Position numbers and translations under genes: made by a program. From NCBI GenBank assembly GCA_038237435.1, contig JBBRYT010000004.1, positions 1 to 64,000 of the forward strand: a stretch of DNA of 64,000 nucleotides. The letters run 5' to 3'. The notes under the pieces were generated by a model. The model saw only the letters and a list, made by a program, of their open reading frames with translations. It was not told the DNA's origin and made no database searches. Source of the stretch: JACCTI01 sp038237435. GTDB taxonomy: Bacteria > Verrucomicrobiota > Verrucomicrobiia > Chthoniobacterales > UBA10450. The first letter of the stretch is position 1. The number at the start of each line of letters is the position of its first letter. This document shows, piece by piece, positions 15,547 through 24,550 of this stretch.

Positions 15547-18261
15547 TTACGGCACACTCAGGCGAATGCGGAAGAATTTTTTATCTGCATCGAAGGGCGA
15601 GGTCAGCAGCACGGGCTGAGCTGTGGCTGGATAAGTGGGTTGGTTGCCCGGGACATCCCACAGCGTCCATGTGGACAGGTCGGGGCTAATTTCCACGAGC
15701 GCGGAACGATTGGCAGGTTGCACAAATTGCAATTGAAATGCGCCGCCCGCGCTAGTGACGTTGGTAAAATTCCAAGCGCTGGCGGCATCGGTCGGGTCGG
15801 TGTTCTCCAGCCACTCTTCTAAGTTAGTGCGGCCGTCACCGTCGAAGTCAACGTTAGCGGCCGCGTTTGGGTTCGTGGTCGAGCCGAAGTATTGAACCTG
15901 AAAGTCGGCGAAGGAACGGCGCGTGGGCAATTCGTTTTGAATCCATGAGCTAAGCAATGCTTCGGCGTCGGGGTCGCGTTCGTTCGTGGCGAGCGGCGGC
16001 ATGCGCGGCGCATCGGTGCCGCGCACGCGGCGGAAGGCGACGGAGTGGGCGAGGTCGCTCGGTTTGACGAAACGATTCGCGCTATCGCCAAGTTGATCGA
16101 CGAGCGCGCCGTTGATCATGTTGGCGGAATCGGTGGGCGTGGTCGGCCGCGCATCCCAATTACCAAGCGCGGCGCCGCCCGGCTGGTGGCATTGCACGCA
16201 ATTGACCGCGAAGTAAGAACGCGCGCGCGCTTCAAAACTCTGCGTGGCTTCGTTGGAACGAAAGAAGCGCGGCAGATTGTTTACGCCGCTCACGCCGGCG
16301 GTGAAATAACCGGCGTTGCTTAAAGCTTGAATTTGGTTCTGCGTTTGCGCGCCATAAATATGGGTCGCGTTGAGCTGTCGCGTGTTGAAGGACAACGCGC
16401 CGCCAGCGATGGCGGTGTGGCAGGTTAGACATTCGTTGCGGCTCGGATAGTGCCAGGTCTGCGTCGCCGGACTGCCGTTGATCGTGATTGGGTAGCTCAC
16501 ATCTTCGCCACTTTCCGCAACGAGGTCGGCATCGGAATTATCGGCGCGCCATTTGTAAGTGATGCCGTAAACGTTGCTGGCCGTTTTGACGAGGAAGCGT
16601 GTCTCAATGCGGCGACTCGAGCCATTCGGGTTACTGCGTTCAAGCGGCAGATCGAAATGTTTCACCCACACTTCTCCCGTGGGGAAGGTCCAGTTGCCGT
16701 CGGCGCTGAAAGTCATTTTGTCGGAGAGATTTTTGATGCTGAACCAGCGCGATTTTTGCGCGTAATCGCTCCAGAAGGAAACGTTCGGCGCATAAGGAAC
16801 GATGCCTGCATTCGGGGTGAGGGTGGCGAGATCGGAGAACGCGCCCGTTTGCGAAAGCAGGGCCGGCGGCGGTGTGCCGCTGGTGCCGCTGCGCACGAGA
16901 TGTTTTACCTGCCCACTGATGTCGACGAGCAAGACGTCGCCATTGCGCGGGTCAGTGCCGAAAGCGACGACGGAGCTGTTGCTGCCGAGGCGTTTCACGG
17001 TCCACGCGCCACCGGAATTGGCGGGTGGTTGCAGCGCCCAGATGTTGCCGCTGCCTTCGTCACAAAAAATGTAGTTCTGGTAGAGCTCGGTGAATTGCTG
17101 CCCCCGATAGATGACACCGCCGGTGATGACGTTGCCTTGAAAATTCGGATCGCCGCCGCTGTGTCCGTATTCGTAGATCGGAAAGAGAAACGACGACGTG
17201 GGCAACGTCGCGTCGTAGTTCGGGCCGTTGTGATTTCCTTCGTAAACGCTCCAACCCGCATCGCTGCCCGCGGTCAAAATATCAACTTCCTCCCACGCAT
17301 TTTGACCCACGTCGCCGATGAAGAGCCGGCCAGTTGGTGGGTCGAAAGAAAAGCGGAACGGATTACGCAAACCGGTCGTCCAGATTTCCGTGCGGACCGT
17401 GTTGGCCGCGAACGTTTCGTGGTGATGCGCAGTCGCGCCGATAAATGGATTATCCGGCGGAATTGAATAGGCGCCGGGATTGATCGCCGAAGGATAATCG
17501 GTGGATTGCGGTTGCGAGTGCGGATTGGGCGCGAGACTGCCTGGCTTGTTATCAACATCGATGCGCAGGATGGCGCCGAAAAAATCTTTGTTGATGTGAC
17601 GCGCGTTATCGAACGAATCGTTCGCATTCCCCTCGTCGCCCACAGAAATGTAAAGATAGCCATCCGCGGGACCGAAATGCAGATCGCCGCCGTTATGGTT
17701 GGTGGCTTGATCGTATTGCGTAATGAGCGGCAGATGCGTGCTTGTGTTCACGCTCGTCGCCGTGGCGGACGTGCCGTTGACCGTGAAACGCGCGACGCGC
17801 TCGTGCAATTGACTTTGCGGACTGTTGAAGCTGTAGAAAACAAAGATGTAACCGTTCTGCGCGAAGTTCGGATGGAACTCCATGCTGAGCAGGCCGCACT
17901 CGCCATCGGTGCGCAGCGGTGTGCCCTGGCTGGTGAGAAACGCCGCCAGATCGAAGAAGAGCGTTTTCGTCTTCGGGTTTGCCGAAAGATCGACGAGCTG
18001 AATGGTGCCGTTGCGCTCAACCACGAAGAGCCGCGTCGTGCTGCCCGGTTGCGCGCGCACCGCGATTGGGGCGCTGAAAGTGAGCGGGCTGAGCGCGTTC
18101 GTTGTGGTGTAGCCGGTCGCGCTCGGCAGATCGGCGGGCAAGGTCAGCGTTGTATTAGCTTGTCGCTGGAGTTGTGCGCGCGCCGTCGTCGGCATGACGG
18201 CACACGCAGTTCCCAAAACCGCACCGAAGAAAATCTTCCCCTGCCAGGCGCGCGATTTCAT
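15547..18261 (-). CDS. Secreted PQQ-type sugar dehydrogenase with cytochrome c motifs
   Basis: This 904-residue exported protein has a signal peptide ending near TTARA (residue 29). Residues about 45-465 are a six-bladed propeller like soluble PQQ glucose/sorbosone dehydrogenases, with H189 in NHNGGDLHFG, GLRNPFRFSFD and IGDVGQNAWEEVD. Two CxxCH haem sites follow, ECLTCH and CVQCHQPGG, suggesting electrons pass from the sugar to c-type haem. Near the C-terminus, DFDGDGRTNLEEW is a calcium-binding EF-hand-like motif followed by a strand-rich tail. I chose the ATG at 18261 over a TTG at 18279 because it begins the signal peptide. No PQQ synthesis genes are visible nearby. The substrate is unknown. 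Confidence 0.85.
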   Translation of the reverse strand: MKSRAWQGKIFFGAVLGTACAVMPTTARAQLQRQANTTLTLPADLPSATGYTTTNALSPLTFSAPIAVRAQPGSTTRLFVVERNGTIQLVDLSANPKTKTLFFDLAAFLTSQGTPLRTDGECGLLSMEFHPNFAQNGYIFVFYSFNSPQSQLHERVARFTVNGTSATATSVNTSTHLPLITQYDQATNHNGGDLHFGPADGYLYISVGDEGNANDSFDNARHINKDFFGAILRIDVDNKPGSLAPNPHSQPQSTDYPSAINPGAYSIPPDNPFIGATAHHHETFAANTVRTEIWTTGLRNPFRFSFDPPTGRLFIGDVGQNAWEEVDILTAGSDAGWSVYEGNHNGPNYDATLPTSSFLFPIYEYGHSGGDPNFQGNVITGGVIYRGQQFTELYQNYIFCDEGSGNIWALQPPANSGGAWTVKRLGSNSSVVAFGTDPRNGDVLLVDISGQVKHLVRSGTSGTPPPALLSQTGAFSDLATLTPNAGIVPYAPNVSFWSDYAQKSRWFSIKNLSDKMTFSADGNWTFPTGEVWVKHFDLPLERSNPNGSSRRIETRFLVKTASNVYGITYKWRADNSDADLVAESGEDVSYPITINGSPATQTWHYPSRNECLTCHTAIAGGALSFNTRQLNATHIYGAQTQNQIQALSNAGYFTAGVSGVNNLPRFFRSNEATQSFEARARSYFAVNCVQCHQPGGAALGNWDARPTTPTDSANMINGALVDQLGDSANRFVKPSDLAHSVAFRRVRGTDAPRMPPLATNERDPDAEALLSSWIQNELPTRRSFADFQVQYFGSTTNPNAAANVDFDGDGRTNLEEWLENTDPTDAASAWNFTNVTSAGGAFQLQFVQPANRSALVEISPDLSTWTLWDVPGNQPTYPATAQPVLLTSPFDADKKFFRIRLSVP

Positions 18262-18350
18262 ACGCGAAAAGTATGACAAGACCGCCCCTTCGCAAGACGC
18301 GAGTCGTGGCGGAATGTCGCCATGCGTTCGCGCTTTTGCATGCTCAGCTC

Positions 18351-18743
18351 ATGCGCAGATTCCTACTTCCTTTCTCGATCATTGTTTTCTCCATCGCTTC
18401 ACTTTGTGCGGAAGAGGCAAAGAAGCATCCTCTCGAATTCGATCAATTCATCCTTGTTCTACTCGTTAGGCCAGCGCATGCACCGGAATTGCCGAAAGAG
18501 GAACTCGATAAATTGCAGGAAGGTCACATCTCGAACATGAAAGCGCTGCACGCCGAAGGAAAATTATTCAAGGCCGGACCGGTCGAAGATTTTTCCGGCC
18601 GCAACGTCCGCGGCATTTTGGTGCTCGCGACCGATTCGCAGGAAAAGGCGCGCGAATGGATCGCAGGCGATCCGCTCATCAAAGCCGGAAGGCTCGTGCC
18701 AGAATTCCTAAAATGGTACGTCGAGAAAGGAAGCCTGAAGTAA
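18351..18743 (+). CDS. Exported YCII-related domain protein
   Basis: This 130-residue protein has a signal peptide (MRRFLLPFSIIVFSIASLCA) and a small alpha/beta domain with HISNMKALHAEGKLFKAGPV, FSGRNVRGILVLATDSQ and EWIAGDPLIKAGRLVPEFLKW. This arrangement is that of YCII-like proteins, a ferredoxin-like fold with mostly unknown roles. The start at 18351 is chosen because it begins the signal peptide; the longer frame to 18273 adds an arginine-rich leader that would overlap the divergent dehydrogenase start. An exact copy of the dispersed decamer (18462-18471) encodes part of LLVRP. Confidence 0.72.
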   Translation: MRRFLLPFSIIVFSIASLCAEEAKKHPLEFDQFILVLLVRPAHAPELPKEELDKLQEGHISNMKALHAEGKLFKAGPVEDFSGRNVRGILVLATDSQEKAREWIAGDPLIKAGRLVPEFLKWYVEKGSLK

Positions 18744-18752
18744 AACGCGCGT

Positions 18753-19208
18753 TCAGGGCTTGGCCGTCGCGATCTGCGTGCCGTGACTAACAACGAACTG
18801 CCATTTGCCATCGCGTTTCATCAGCACATCGGTCCAACGATATTGTCCGCTGATGTCTTTGCCTTTGTAGCTCACTTTGTCGGTGCTCCGATAGGTCACC
18901 ACCGCCATGTCGGCATCAGCGACCTGGACTTTCATGTCGTCCAGCTTGTTCGATTCCAGCTTCAAGTCGCCCGATTTCAGGTCCGCCATGAATTGGGTTT
19001 TGTTCTGCGTCGTTCCGTCCGGATTGGTGGCATAGTAACTGTCCGCGAGCATGCTCTCAGCGGCGGCTGCCTCCGGCTTGGTCAGAGCGGCGCTCATGTC
19101 ATTTTCTATTTTCGTTACTGCCGCGACGCTCTCGGCGTTTGGTGGCATTTGCGCAAAGGCGATCGTAGGACACGCGATCGCGAGCAACAGGAGATGTGAG
19201 GTTTTCAT
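18753..19208 (-). CDS. Exported NTF2-like protein (DUF4440/SnoaL-like)
   Basis: This 151-residue protein has a signal peptide (MKTSHLLLLAIACPTIAFA) and an NTF2-like cone fold: a helix with VAAVTKIENDMSAALTK, then ADSYYATNPDGTTQNK, MAVVTYRSTDKVSYKG and a final RWTDVLMKRDGKWQFVVSHGTQ. Such proteins bind small ligands or are enzyme-like domains without a fixed role. A second member is at 51365-51835. It converges on the YCII-like gene with 9 bases between stops. The function is not assigned. Confidence 0.78.
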   Translation of the reverse strand: MKTSHLLLLAIACPTIAFAQMPPNAESVAAVTKIENDMSAALTKPEAAAAESMLADSYYATNPDGTTQNKTQFMADLKSGDLKLESNKLDDMKVQVADADMAVVTYRSTDKVSYKGKDISGQYRWTDVLMKRDGKWQFVVSHGTQIATAKP

Positions 19209-19242
19209 GTGTTAGCCTAACGGTGATACCTTGCCTAACAAG

Positions 19243-20757
19243 TCAGCGTTCGCGCACGCTTCGTTTCCGCCACGCCAGATAAACGGGCACGCCGGTGAGC
19301 ACGAGCAGAAAGCCGATGCCCGAGGTCGCTGGCGCGAGATAGATTAGATCGACGATGAGGAAGCTAGCGATCGAGATGTAAATAAACGGCACAATCGGAT
19401 AACCCCAGGTGCGATAAGGGCGTGAGGCGGTGGGCATTTTTTTTCGCAGGATAATGACCGCGCCGACCATCAGGATGTAAAACATCAGATCGGCCGCGAC
19501 GATGTACTCGAGCAATTGCGTATAGACGTTACCGTAGGTCACCGCGCCAGTCGTCGGATCGGTCGTAACCGTACGCGGCAAAGTGAGGAACGAAGTCCAA
19601 AGACCTTGCGCGAGCAACGCCATCGCGGGGGCTTTGTGCGCATTCAGGCGCGCGGCGCTTTTGAAAAACAAGCCATCGCGCGCCATCGCATAGTAGACGC
19701 GTGAACCGGCCAGGATAAGGCCGTTGTTGCAACCGAAGGTCGAAATCATGATCGCGATCGCCATCAGAATTGTGCCGATCGGTCCGAGCGCGGCATTCAT
19801 CGCCGCGACCGCGACACGGTTTTGCGGCGCTTTTTGAATACCTTCCAGCGGCAGGGTCGCGATGTAAGCAACGTTCGCGAGCAGATAAAGACTAACGACT
19901 ACGCCGCAACCGATGAGTAACGCGCGCGGCAACGTCCGGCCGGGATCGCGCACTTCCGCGGCGGTGAAGGTGACGTTATTCCAAGCCGATTGCGCGAAGA
20001 GCGGGCCAACCATTGCTTTGCCTAATAACATCAATAGTGCGAACCCGCCCACGATGACCAGACCCGGTTGCGCGCCTTGCGGCGACCAGCCGTTCGCCAT
20101 CGGATTCCACCACGAAGAGCTGCGTGCAGCACTCGTTAGGCTCCAGCCTAACGAGAGGCCGACAATAATTAATCCGATAAGCGCGGCGGTTTTAGCGAAA
20201 GTGAAAACATTCTGCACGAGTTTGCCGAGATCGAGTCCGCGTGTGTTGCTCACGGTAAGAAGCAGGATCATCGCGACCGCGAGCAGTTGTTCGGTGGAAA
20301 GACTTATGGCGTAACTACCAAGATGAATTGGCGCGATGATGTAATTCGCGCCGGAGATACTTGAGAAAAATACGGCGGCAAATCTTGCGAACGCGACCGC
20401 GACAGCCGCGATCGTGCCGGTTTGCACAACGAGAAAAATCGCCCAACCAAAAAGAAAACCGAAGAGCGGCGAATAAGCTTCGCGCAGGAAAACGTATTGT
20501 CCGCCGGCCTTTGGCATCATCGCCGCTAGCTCCGCGCAACAAAGTGCGCCCGTGATGGTAAGTAATCCGGCGAGCGCCCACGCCATCAACAGCCAACCCG
20601 GCGCGCCAATCAATCGCGCCGATTCCGCTGAGGTAATGAAAATGCCCGAGCCAATCATCGACCCGATCACGATCATGGTCGCGTCGAGCTGACCGAGACC
20701 GCGCACGAGATTTCCGCTCTCCTGCTCGGTCGCAGCTCGCTCCGCGGTCGATGTCAT
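19243..20757 (-). CDS. APC superfamily amino acid permease
   Basis: This 504-residue inner-membrane protein has about 12 hydrophobic segments and the amino acid-polyamine-organocation pattern. The first helix contains IVIGSMIGSGIFITSAESAR, the unwound substrate-binding GSGIF motif, followed by APGWLLMAWALAGLLTITGA. It would import an amino acid with a proton or sodium ion, or exchange one. The specific substrate cannot be told. It lies 34 bases upstream of the exported DUF4440-like gene on the same strand. The region encoding LSLGWSLTSA contains the inverted pair of decamers. Confidence 0.87.
   Translation of the reverse strand: MTSTAERAATEQESGNLVRGLGQLDATMIVIGSMIGSGIFITSAESARLIGAPGWLLMAWALAGLLTITGALCCAELAAMMPKAGGQYVFLREAYSPLFGFLFGWAIFLVVQTGTIAAVAVAFARFAAVFFSSISGANYIIAPIHLGSYAISLSTEQLLAVAMILLLTVSNTRGLDLGKLVQNVFTFAKTAALIGLIIVGLSLGWSLTSAARSSSWWNPMANGWSPQGAQPGLVIVGGFALLMLLGKAMVGPLFAQSAWNNVTFTAAEVRDPGRTLPRALLIGCGVVVSLYLLANVAYIATLPLEGIQKAPQNRVAVAAMNAALGPIGTILMAIAIMISTFGCNNGLILAGSRVYYAMARDGLFFKSAARLNAHKAPAMALLAQGLWTSFLTLPRTVTTDPTTGAVTYGNVYTQLLEYIVAADLMFYILMVGAVIILRKKMPTASRPYRTWGYPIVPFIYISIASFLIVDLIYLAPATSGIGFLLVLTGVPVYLAWRKRSVRER
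20132..20155. repeat. Perfect inverted pair of the dispersed decamer inside a coding region
   Basis: CTCGTTAGGCT at 20132-20142 is followed after two bases by its exact complement AGCCTAACGAG at 20145-20155. The two copies lie within the permease gene and can form an 11-base stem. It is the only tightly spaced inverted pair of the decamer that I found in the window. Paired copies of this kind are a feature of DNA uptake sequences, though usually in terminators rather than inside genes. Confidence 0.85.
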
Positions 20758-20772
20758 CGGCTGCAGCGCGAG

Positions 20773-22119
20773 TTACTGCCCTTCCCAAGAGAGACCCGAG
20801 GTGAAGATCTTCACCTCACTCCCGTCGTTCTCTGGCTTCACGAAAATCGTGAGGGTGGCTTCTCCACGTTTCCGCTTCAGAATCGAAGAGGCCGGTGTGA
20901 TCAGGTCGCCGCCGTCATTCGTCCAGCCTTGCGCTTTCAAATTCGCGGCTAATTCGGAACAGACCGCTTTCACCTTTGTCCTGCTCTTGAATGTTACGTG
21001 TTCAACCAGCGTCTTGTATTCCACGTCGGTGGCATCTTTCGTTAGGGCGAGATTCTTGACGTTGAATTCTTCGGCCGCCGGCTGCGGTGCGGATTTTTTG
21101 CTCAGTTTTGAATTTGTCGGCTTGGTGACGGCTGGCTCATCCGCCTTGGTCTCCTCCGCCGGCTGAAACTCTTTGGGAATCTCTCCCAGCGGCGCGACGA
21201 ATTTGACGTTTACCTCCCAGGTCTCGCCGAACACTTCGACCTGCCCATCGGTAGTCAGTTCCCCCTCCACCTTGCCCTCCGCGAACTCGAAGTTGCTTGT
21301 CCTGATCTGGCCGATCGAGCTGAAGCCCTTCTTTGAATGCGCCGCGTGAACGACCTCGCAGCCAAAGATACCGCCGTCCTCATGGAGCGAAATAATCAGC
21401 GCGCTGCCAAACTTCTCAAACGAAGCGTTGAAGTCGGGCTTTTTGTCTTTCGAATGATCCTTCTCGGTGAACACGAGCACGATGCTCGGCTTTTCGTCAA
21501 AAGGCTCGCGCCAATGCGCCGACACGTAGGCGAGTTTCGCTTCTTTGCCATTCCCCCTGAACGTACCCGTCACCGACGGCTTCACGTTCGCCGCCGGACC
21601 TGTCTTTTTCGCGGCCTGCAGCGAGTCTCCGGCGCCGACCAAGGCCGTATTAAAATGGACGTCGAATCCGGAATGAAAATTTCCGTCGGTCTCATTCGGC
21701 TGGCTGGCTTTGCCAATCACCCTTCCGTCTTGCAACTTTAATTCCGCGCTCACCGCGCTCGGTCCCTTGCTCATGGACGAGATGCCGGCGCCGGCGCTGA
21801 AATGACTGAGTTCGCCAGCCTTGGTGAACTCAAGTTTGAGGTAGGGCCGATTGAACGAAGCGTCGTGACCATCCTTTTCCTCTGCCTTCGCCTCTTTCAG
21901 TTTGTCTGCCGAAATCGCCTGACCACTTAAAACCACCACGATTCTTTCCGTTTCGTCCATCATCGTTTCATAGGCGAGCGCGTGGGTTAGTGGGTAGCTC
22001 TTATCCTGCACCATCAGGGTTCCCTCGCCGCCCTTCGCGGGCTTGGCCTCTTCGGCTACGAGCGTCGCCATACAACCAATGACCAACGCCGACAGCAGAC
22101 TCATAAATTTCTTAGCCAT
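20773..22119 (-). CDS. Exported protein of unknown function
   Basis: This 448-residue protein has a signal peptide (MAKKFMSLLSALVIGCMATL, cleavage near VAEEA). The exported part is lysine- and glutamate-rich, with strand-like segments such as KPSIVLVFTEKDHSKDKKPD and FGSALIISLHEDGGIFGCEV. A low-complexity linker (AEETKADEPAVTKPTNSK) separates a C-terminal domain (about 345-448) containing FKSRTKVKAVCSELAANLK and LKRKRGEATLTIFVKPEN. No family is recognised. I chose the ATG at 22119 over the longer frame to 22257, which would run into pxpA and adds an arginine-rich leader. Confidence 0.75.
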   Translation of the reverse strand: MAKKFMSLLSALVIGCMATLVAEEAKPAKGGEGTLMVQDKSYPLTHALAYETMMDETERIVVVLSGQAISADKLKEAKAEEKDGHDASFNRPYLKLEFTKAGELSHFSAGAGISSMSKGPSAVSAELKLQDGRVIGKASQPNETDGNFHSGFDVHFNTALVGAGDSLQAAKKTGPAANVKPSVTGTFRGNGKEAKLAYVSAHWREPFDEKPSIVLVFTEKDHSKDKKPDFNASFEKFGSALIISLHEDGGIFGCEVVHAAHSKKGFSSIGQIRTSNFEFAEGKVEGELTTDGQVEVFGETWEVNVKFVAPLGEIPKEFQPAEETKADEPAVTKPTNSKLSKKSAPQPAAEEFNVKNLALTKDATDVEYKTLVEHVTFKSRTKVKAVCSELAANLKAQGWTNDGGDLITPASSILKRKRGEATLTIFVKPENDGSEVKIFTSGLSWEGQ

Positions 22120-22157
22120 TTGTAATCCTACACGGGGGATTTGATCGACTCCATCAA

Positions 22158-22907
22158 CTAGGTCCCGACTGCCGCGACCACGATTCCCATCTGGTGTAAG
22201 GCGAGCCGAAGTTCGCGCGCGAAATCGACTGCGCCGGGCGTATCGCCGTGCACGCAAATCGTATCCACTTCCACATGCACTTCGCTGCCGTCGATCGCGC
22301 GCACTTTATTGTCGCGCAACATGCCGAAGACACGATTGGCCGCTTCTTCCGGATCATGCAGCAAGGCGTCGGAACGATCGCGCGGAACGAGCGAGCCGTC
22401 CGGCATGTAATTGCGATCGGCGAAAACCTCGTGCGCGATGTGTAACTCGTGATTCTCAGCCGCGCGCGAAAGCGCGCTCGCCACAGGCACGAAGAGAATT
22501 AATTTCGGATCGATTGTCTTGACCGCGCGCACGATTGCGTCCGCCATTTCTTCAATGCGCGCGGCCATGTTGTAAAGCGCGCCGTGTGCTTTCACATGTT
22601 GTGGACGAATGCCTAACGAGTGAGCGACGGCTTGAAAAGCGCCGACCTGATAGACGACCAAATTGAAAATCTCTTCCGCGGGCATCGATATTTCGCGGCG
22701 GCCGAAATTTTCGCGATCGTCAAAACTCGGGTGCGCGCCGACGGCCACGCCGCGCGCATGCGCAGCGAGAATGGATTGGCTCATCATTCCCGGATTTCCC
22801 GCGTGTAAACCGCAAGCAATGTTGGCGGAGCTGACCAGAGCGAGCAGCTCATCGTCATGCCCTGCGCCTTCGCCGAGGTCGGCATTGAGATCGACGCTTA
22901 ACTCCAT
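22158..22907 (-). CDS. pxpA: 5-oxoprolinase subunit A (LamB/YcsF family)
   Basis: This 249-residue protein begins with the family signature SVDLNADLGEGAGHDDELL and has ANIACGLHAGNP, VGAHPSFDDRENFGRR, VKAHGALYN and ICVHGDTPGAV, as in PxpA. With PxpB and PxpC it forms the ATP-dependent 5-oxoprolinase that opens pyroglutamate to glutamate. The start at 22907 begins the signature; a longer upstream frame would run through pxpC. It overlaps the end of pxpC by 10 bases and is last in the pxpB-pxpC-pxpA set. It carries an exact decamer copy at 22611-22620. Confidence 0.93.
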   Translation of the reverse strand: MELSVDLNADLGEGAGHDDELLALVSSANIACGLHAGNPGMMSQSILAAHARGVAVGAHPSFDDRENFGRREISMPAEEIFNLVVYQVGAFQAVAHSLGIRPQHVKAHGALYNMAARIEEMADAIVRAVKTIDPKLILFVPVASALSRAAENHELHIAHEVFADRNYMPDGSLVPRDRSDALLHDPEEAANRVFGMLRDNKVRAIDGSEVHVEVDTICVHGDTPGAVDFARELRLALHQMGIVVAAVGT

Positions 22908-23860
22908 CCGGCTTGCAAGCTCAGACCGATCCGAAAAATATCGAGATCGCGTTGACGTTGCTGAAGAAGATTTTGCGCTTCGCCTAACGAGACCTCGACG
23001 AAGCGCACCGAATCGCCCGGCCGCAGTTGCGCGGCAGCGCTGAGATCGACCGTGATCACGTGCGCGATTTTCGGATAGCCGCCAATGGTTTGGCAATCTC
23101 CGAGCAAAAGAATCGGCTGCCCATTTGGCGGAACTTGAATCGTTCCTGGCGCGACCGGTTCGGAAATAAGATCCGTCGTGCGATTTCGCAGCAAAGCATT
23201 GCCTTCCAAGCGCACGCCCATGCGATCGGAATCGGCGCTGACCGTGAATGAATTTTCCAACAGCGCATTCCCTTCGAAATCCGACCACTCCGCACCGCGC
23301 AGAAAGCGCAGGAATTCGTGGCGTCCACGCGTCTTCGACCACTCGTTAGGCGGGGACCAGGTAGAGATGCGTGTCCGCGTCCGTCTGCAATTCGGACCGA
23401 GCGGTAATTGATCGCCATCATGCAAGGCGCGGCCCTCCCAACCACCAAAACCGCTGCGCAAATCTGTGGAGCGGCTCCCTAGGACCAACGACGCATCGAT
23501 TCCTCCGGCAATAGCAAGCCAGGCGCGTGCGCCCTTCGCCGGAGCGGAAACGCGCAGCTCCTCGCCGGCGCGAATGGCAAAGGTGTGACCGGCAGGAATT
23601 TCTTCCGAGGCAATCCGCATCTCGAACTCGCCACCACACCACGCGATCAGGCGTTCGTCGGAAAAGCGCAGGATGCTTTGGCCAAGGGTGAATTCCAGTC
23701 CCGCCGCGCTTTCTTCATTGCCTGTCAATAGGTTGGCCACGCGCAAAGCATGTGGATCAAGCGCCCCGCCTAACGAGACGCCAATCGCGCGCTGACCGCT
23801 GCGCCCGAGGTCCTGCACGCTGGTGAGAAATCCGGCGCGCCTAACGAGTAGAGAGTTCAT
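22898..23860 (-). CDS. pxpC: 5-oxoprolinase subunit C (biotin-dependent carboxyltransferase family)
   Basis: This 320-residue protein starts at MNSLLVRRAGFLTSVQDLGR, the conserved opening of the PxpC/KipA family. It also has GVSLGGALDPHALRVANLL, DLRSGFGGWEGR, SDRMGVRLEG and QPILLLGDCQTIGGYPKIAHV. It works with PxpB and PxpA on 5-oxoproline. Its start overlaps the end of pxpB by 20 bases and its end overlaps pxpA by 10, which indicates one translationally linked operon. Three exact decamer copies lie within it and one more at its first codons. Confidence 0.92.
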   Translation of the reverse strand: MNSLLVRRAGFLTSVQDLGRSGQRAIGVSLGGALDPHALRVANLLTGNEESAAGLEFTLGQSILRFSDERLIAWCGGEFEMRIASEEIPAGHTFAIRAGEELRVSAPAKGARAWLAIAGGIDASLVLGSRSTDLRSGFGGWEGRALHDGDQLPLGPNCRRTRTRISTWSPPNEWSKTRGRHEFLRFLRGAEWSDFEGNALLENSFTVSADSDRMGVRLEGNALLRNRTTDLISEPVAPGTIQVPPNGQPILLLGDCQTIGGYPKIAHVITVDLSAAAQLRPGDSVRFVEVSLGEAQNLLQQRQRDLDIFRIGLSLQAGWS

Positions 23861-24548
23861 TGAATTCCTTGAGCGTGATCGCGCGGAAACGAACACGATC
23901 ACCTATTTGCAAGAGGGTGGCAGGGTCGCGCGCGACATCGAACAAGCGCAGCGGCGTGCGGCCGATGATGTTCCAGCCGCCGGGGGAAGTTTGGAGATAG
24001 ATGCCGGTGAGCGCGCCGCCGATCGCAACCGAGCCGGGTGGAATTGTTTTGCGCGGAGTATCCCGCCGTGGAGTGGCGAGCTCGTTCGCGAGACCACTCA
24101 GGTAGGGAAAACGAATGAAACCGACGCACTGGACACGATACTTTCCGCGCACGTGACGACGGATCACTTCGGCCTCGGAAAGTTTGGAGCGTTCGGCAAC
24201 AACCGGCAGGTCTGGCGCAAAGACGAGTGCATAACAGACAGGAATTTCTATGGGCGGCCTCAGTTTCTTTTTCAACGCCGGTATCCGTCGTGATTTCAAC
24301 GCCGCCTGGATCCGCGCGATTAACCACTCGTTAGGCAGTTCCGCCTCACTAGCCGCGGCTACTTTCGCCGGATCGAAATAAATTCCCACGCTGGTAAAGG
24401 CCGGCGTGATTTCGAGGACGCCGGGAATCGCGCTCGCCTGCAAGCGCTCTACCGTTTGCAGGACCTGCGCGAGCGTTTCATCCGGTCGTTTGAGATGATC
24501 TCGCAAGCGCAAGATCAGCGCGGAATCGCCGAGTGAAATGATCTCCAC
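23841..24548 (-). CDS. pxpB: 5-oxoprolinase subunit B (KipI-like)
   Basis: This 235-residue protein opens with EIISLGDSALILRLRD and has FTSVGIYFDP, PVCYALVFAPDL, RHVRGKYRVQCVGFIRFPYL, TPRRDTPRKTIPPGSVAIGG and GIYLQTSPGGWNIIGRTPLRL, which together mark PxpB/KipI. I chose the GTG at 24548: it directly precedes the conserved start and lies 2 bases past the stop codon of the OPT gene. The longer frame would run backward through that gene. The stop codon TAG (23841-23843) is inside an exact copy of the decamer (23839-23848). Confidence 0.9.
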   Translation of the reverse strand: MEIISLGDSALILRLRDHLKRPDETLAQVLQTVERLQASAIPGVLEITPAFTSVGIYFDPAKVAAASEAELPNEWLIARIQAALKSRRIPALKKKLRPPIEIPVCYALVFAPDLPVVAERSKLSEAEVIRRHVRGKYRVQCVGFIRFPYLSGLANELATPRRDTPRKTIPPGSVAIGGALTGIYLQTSPGGWNIIGRTPLRLFDVARDPATLLQIGDRVRFRAITLKEFNELSTR

Positions 24549-24550
24549 GC

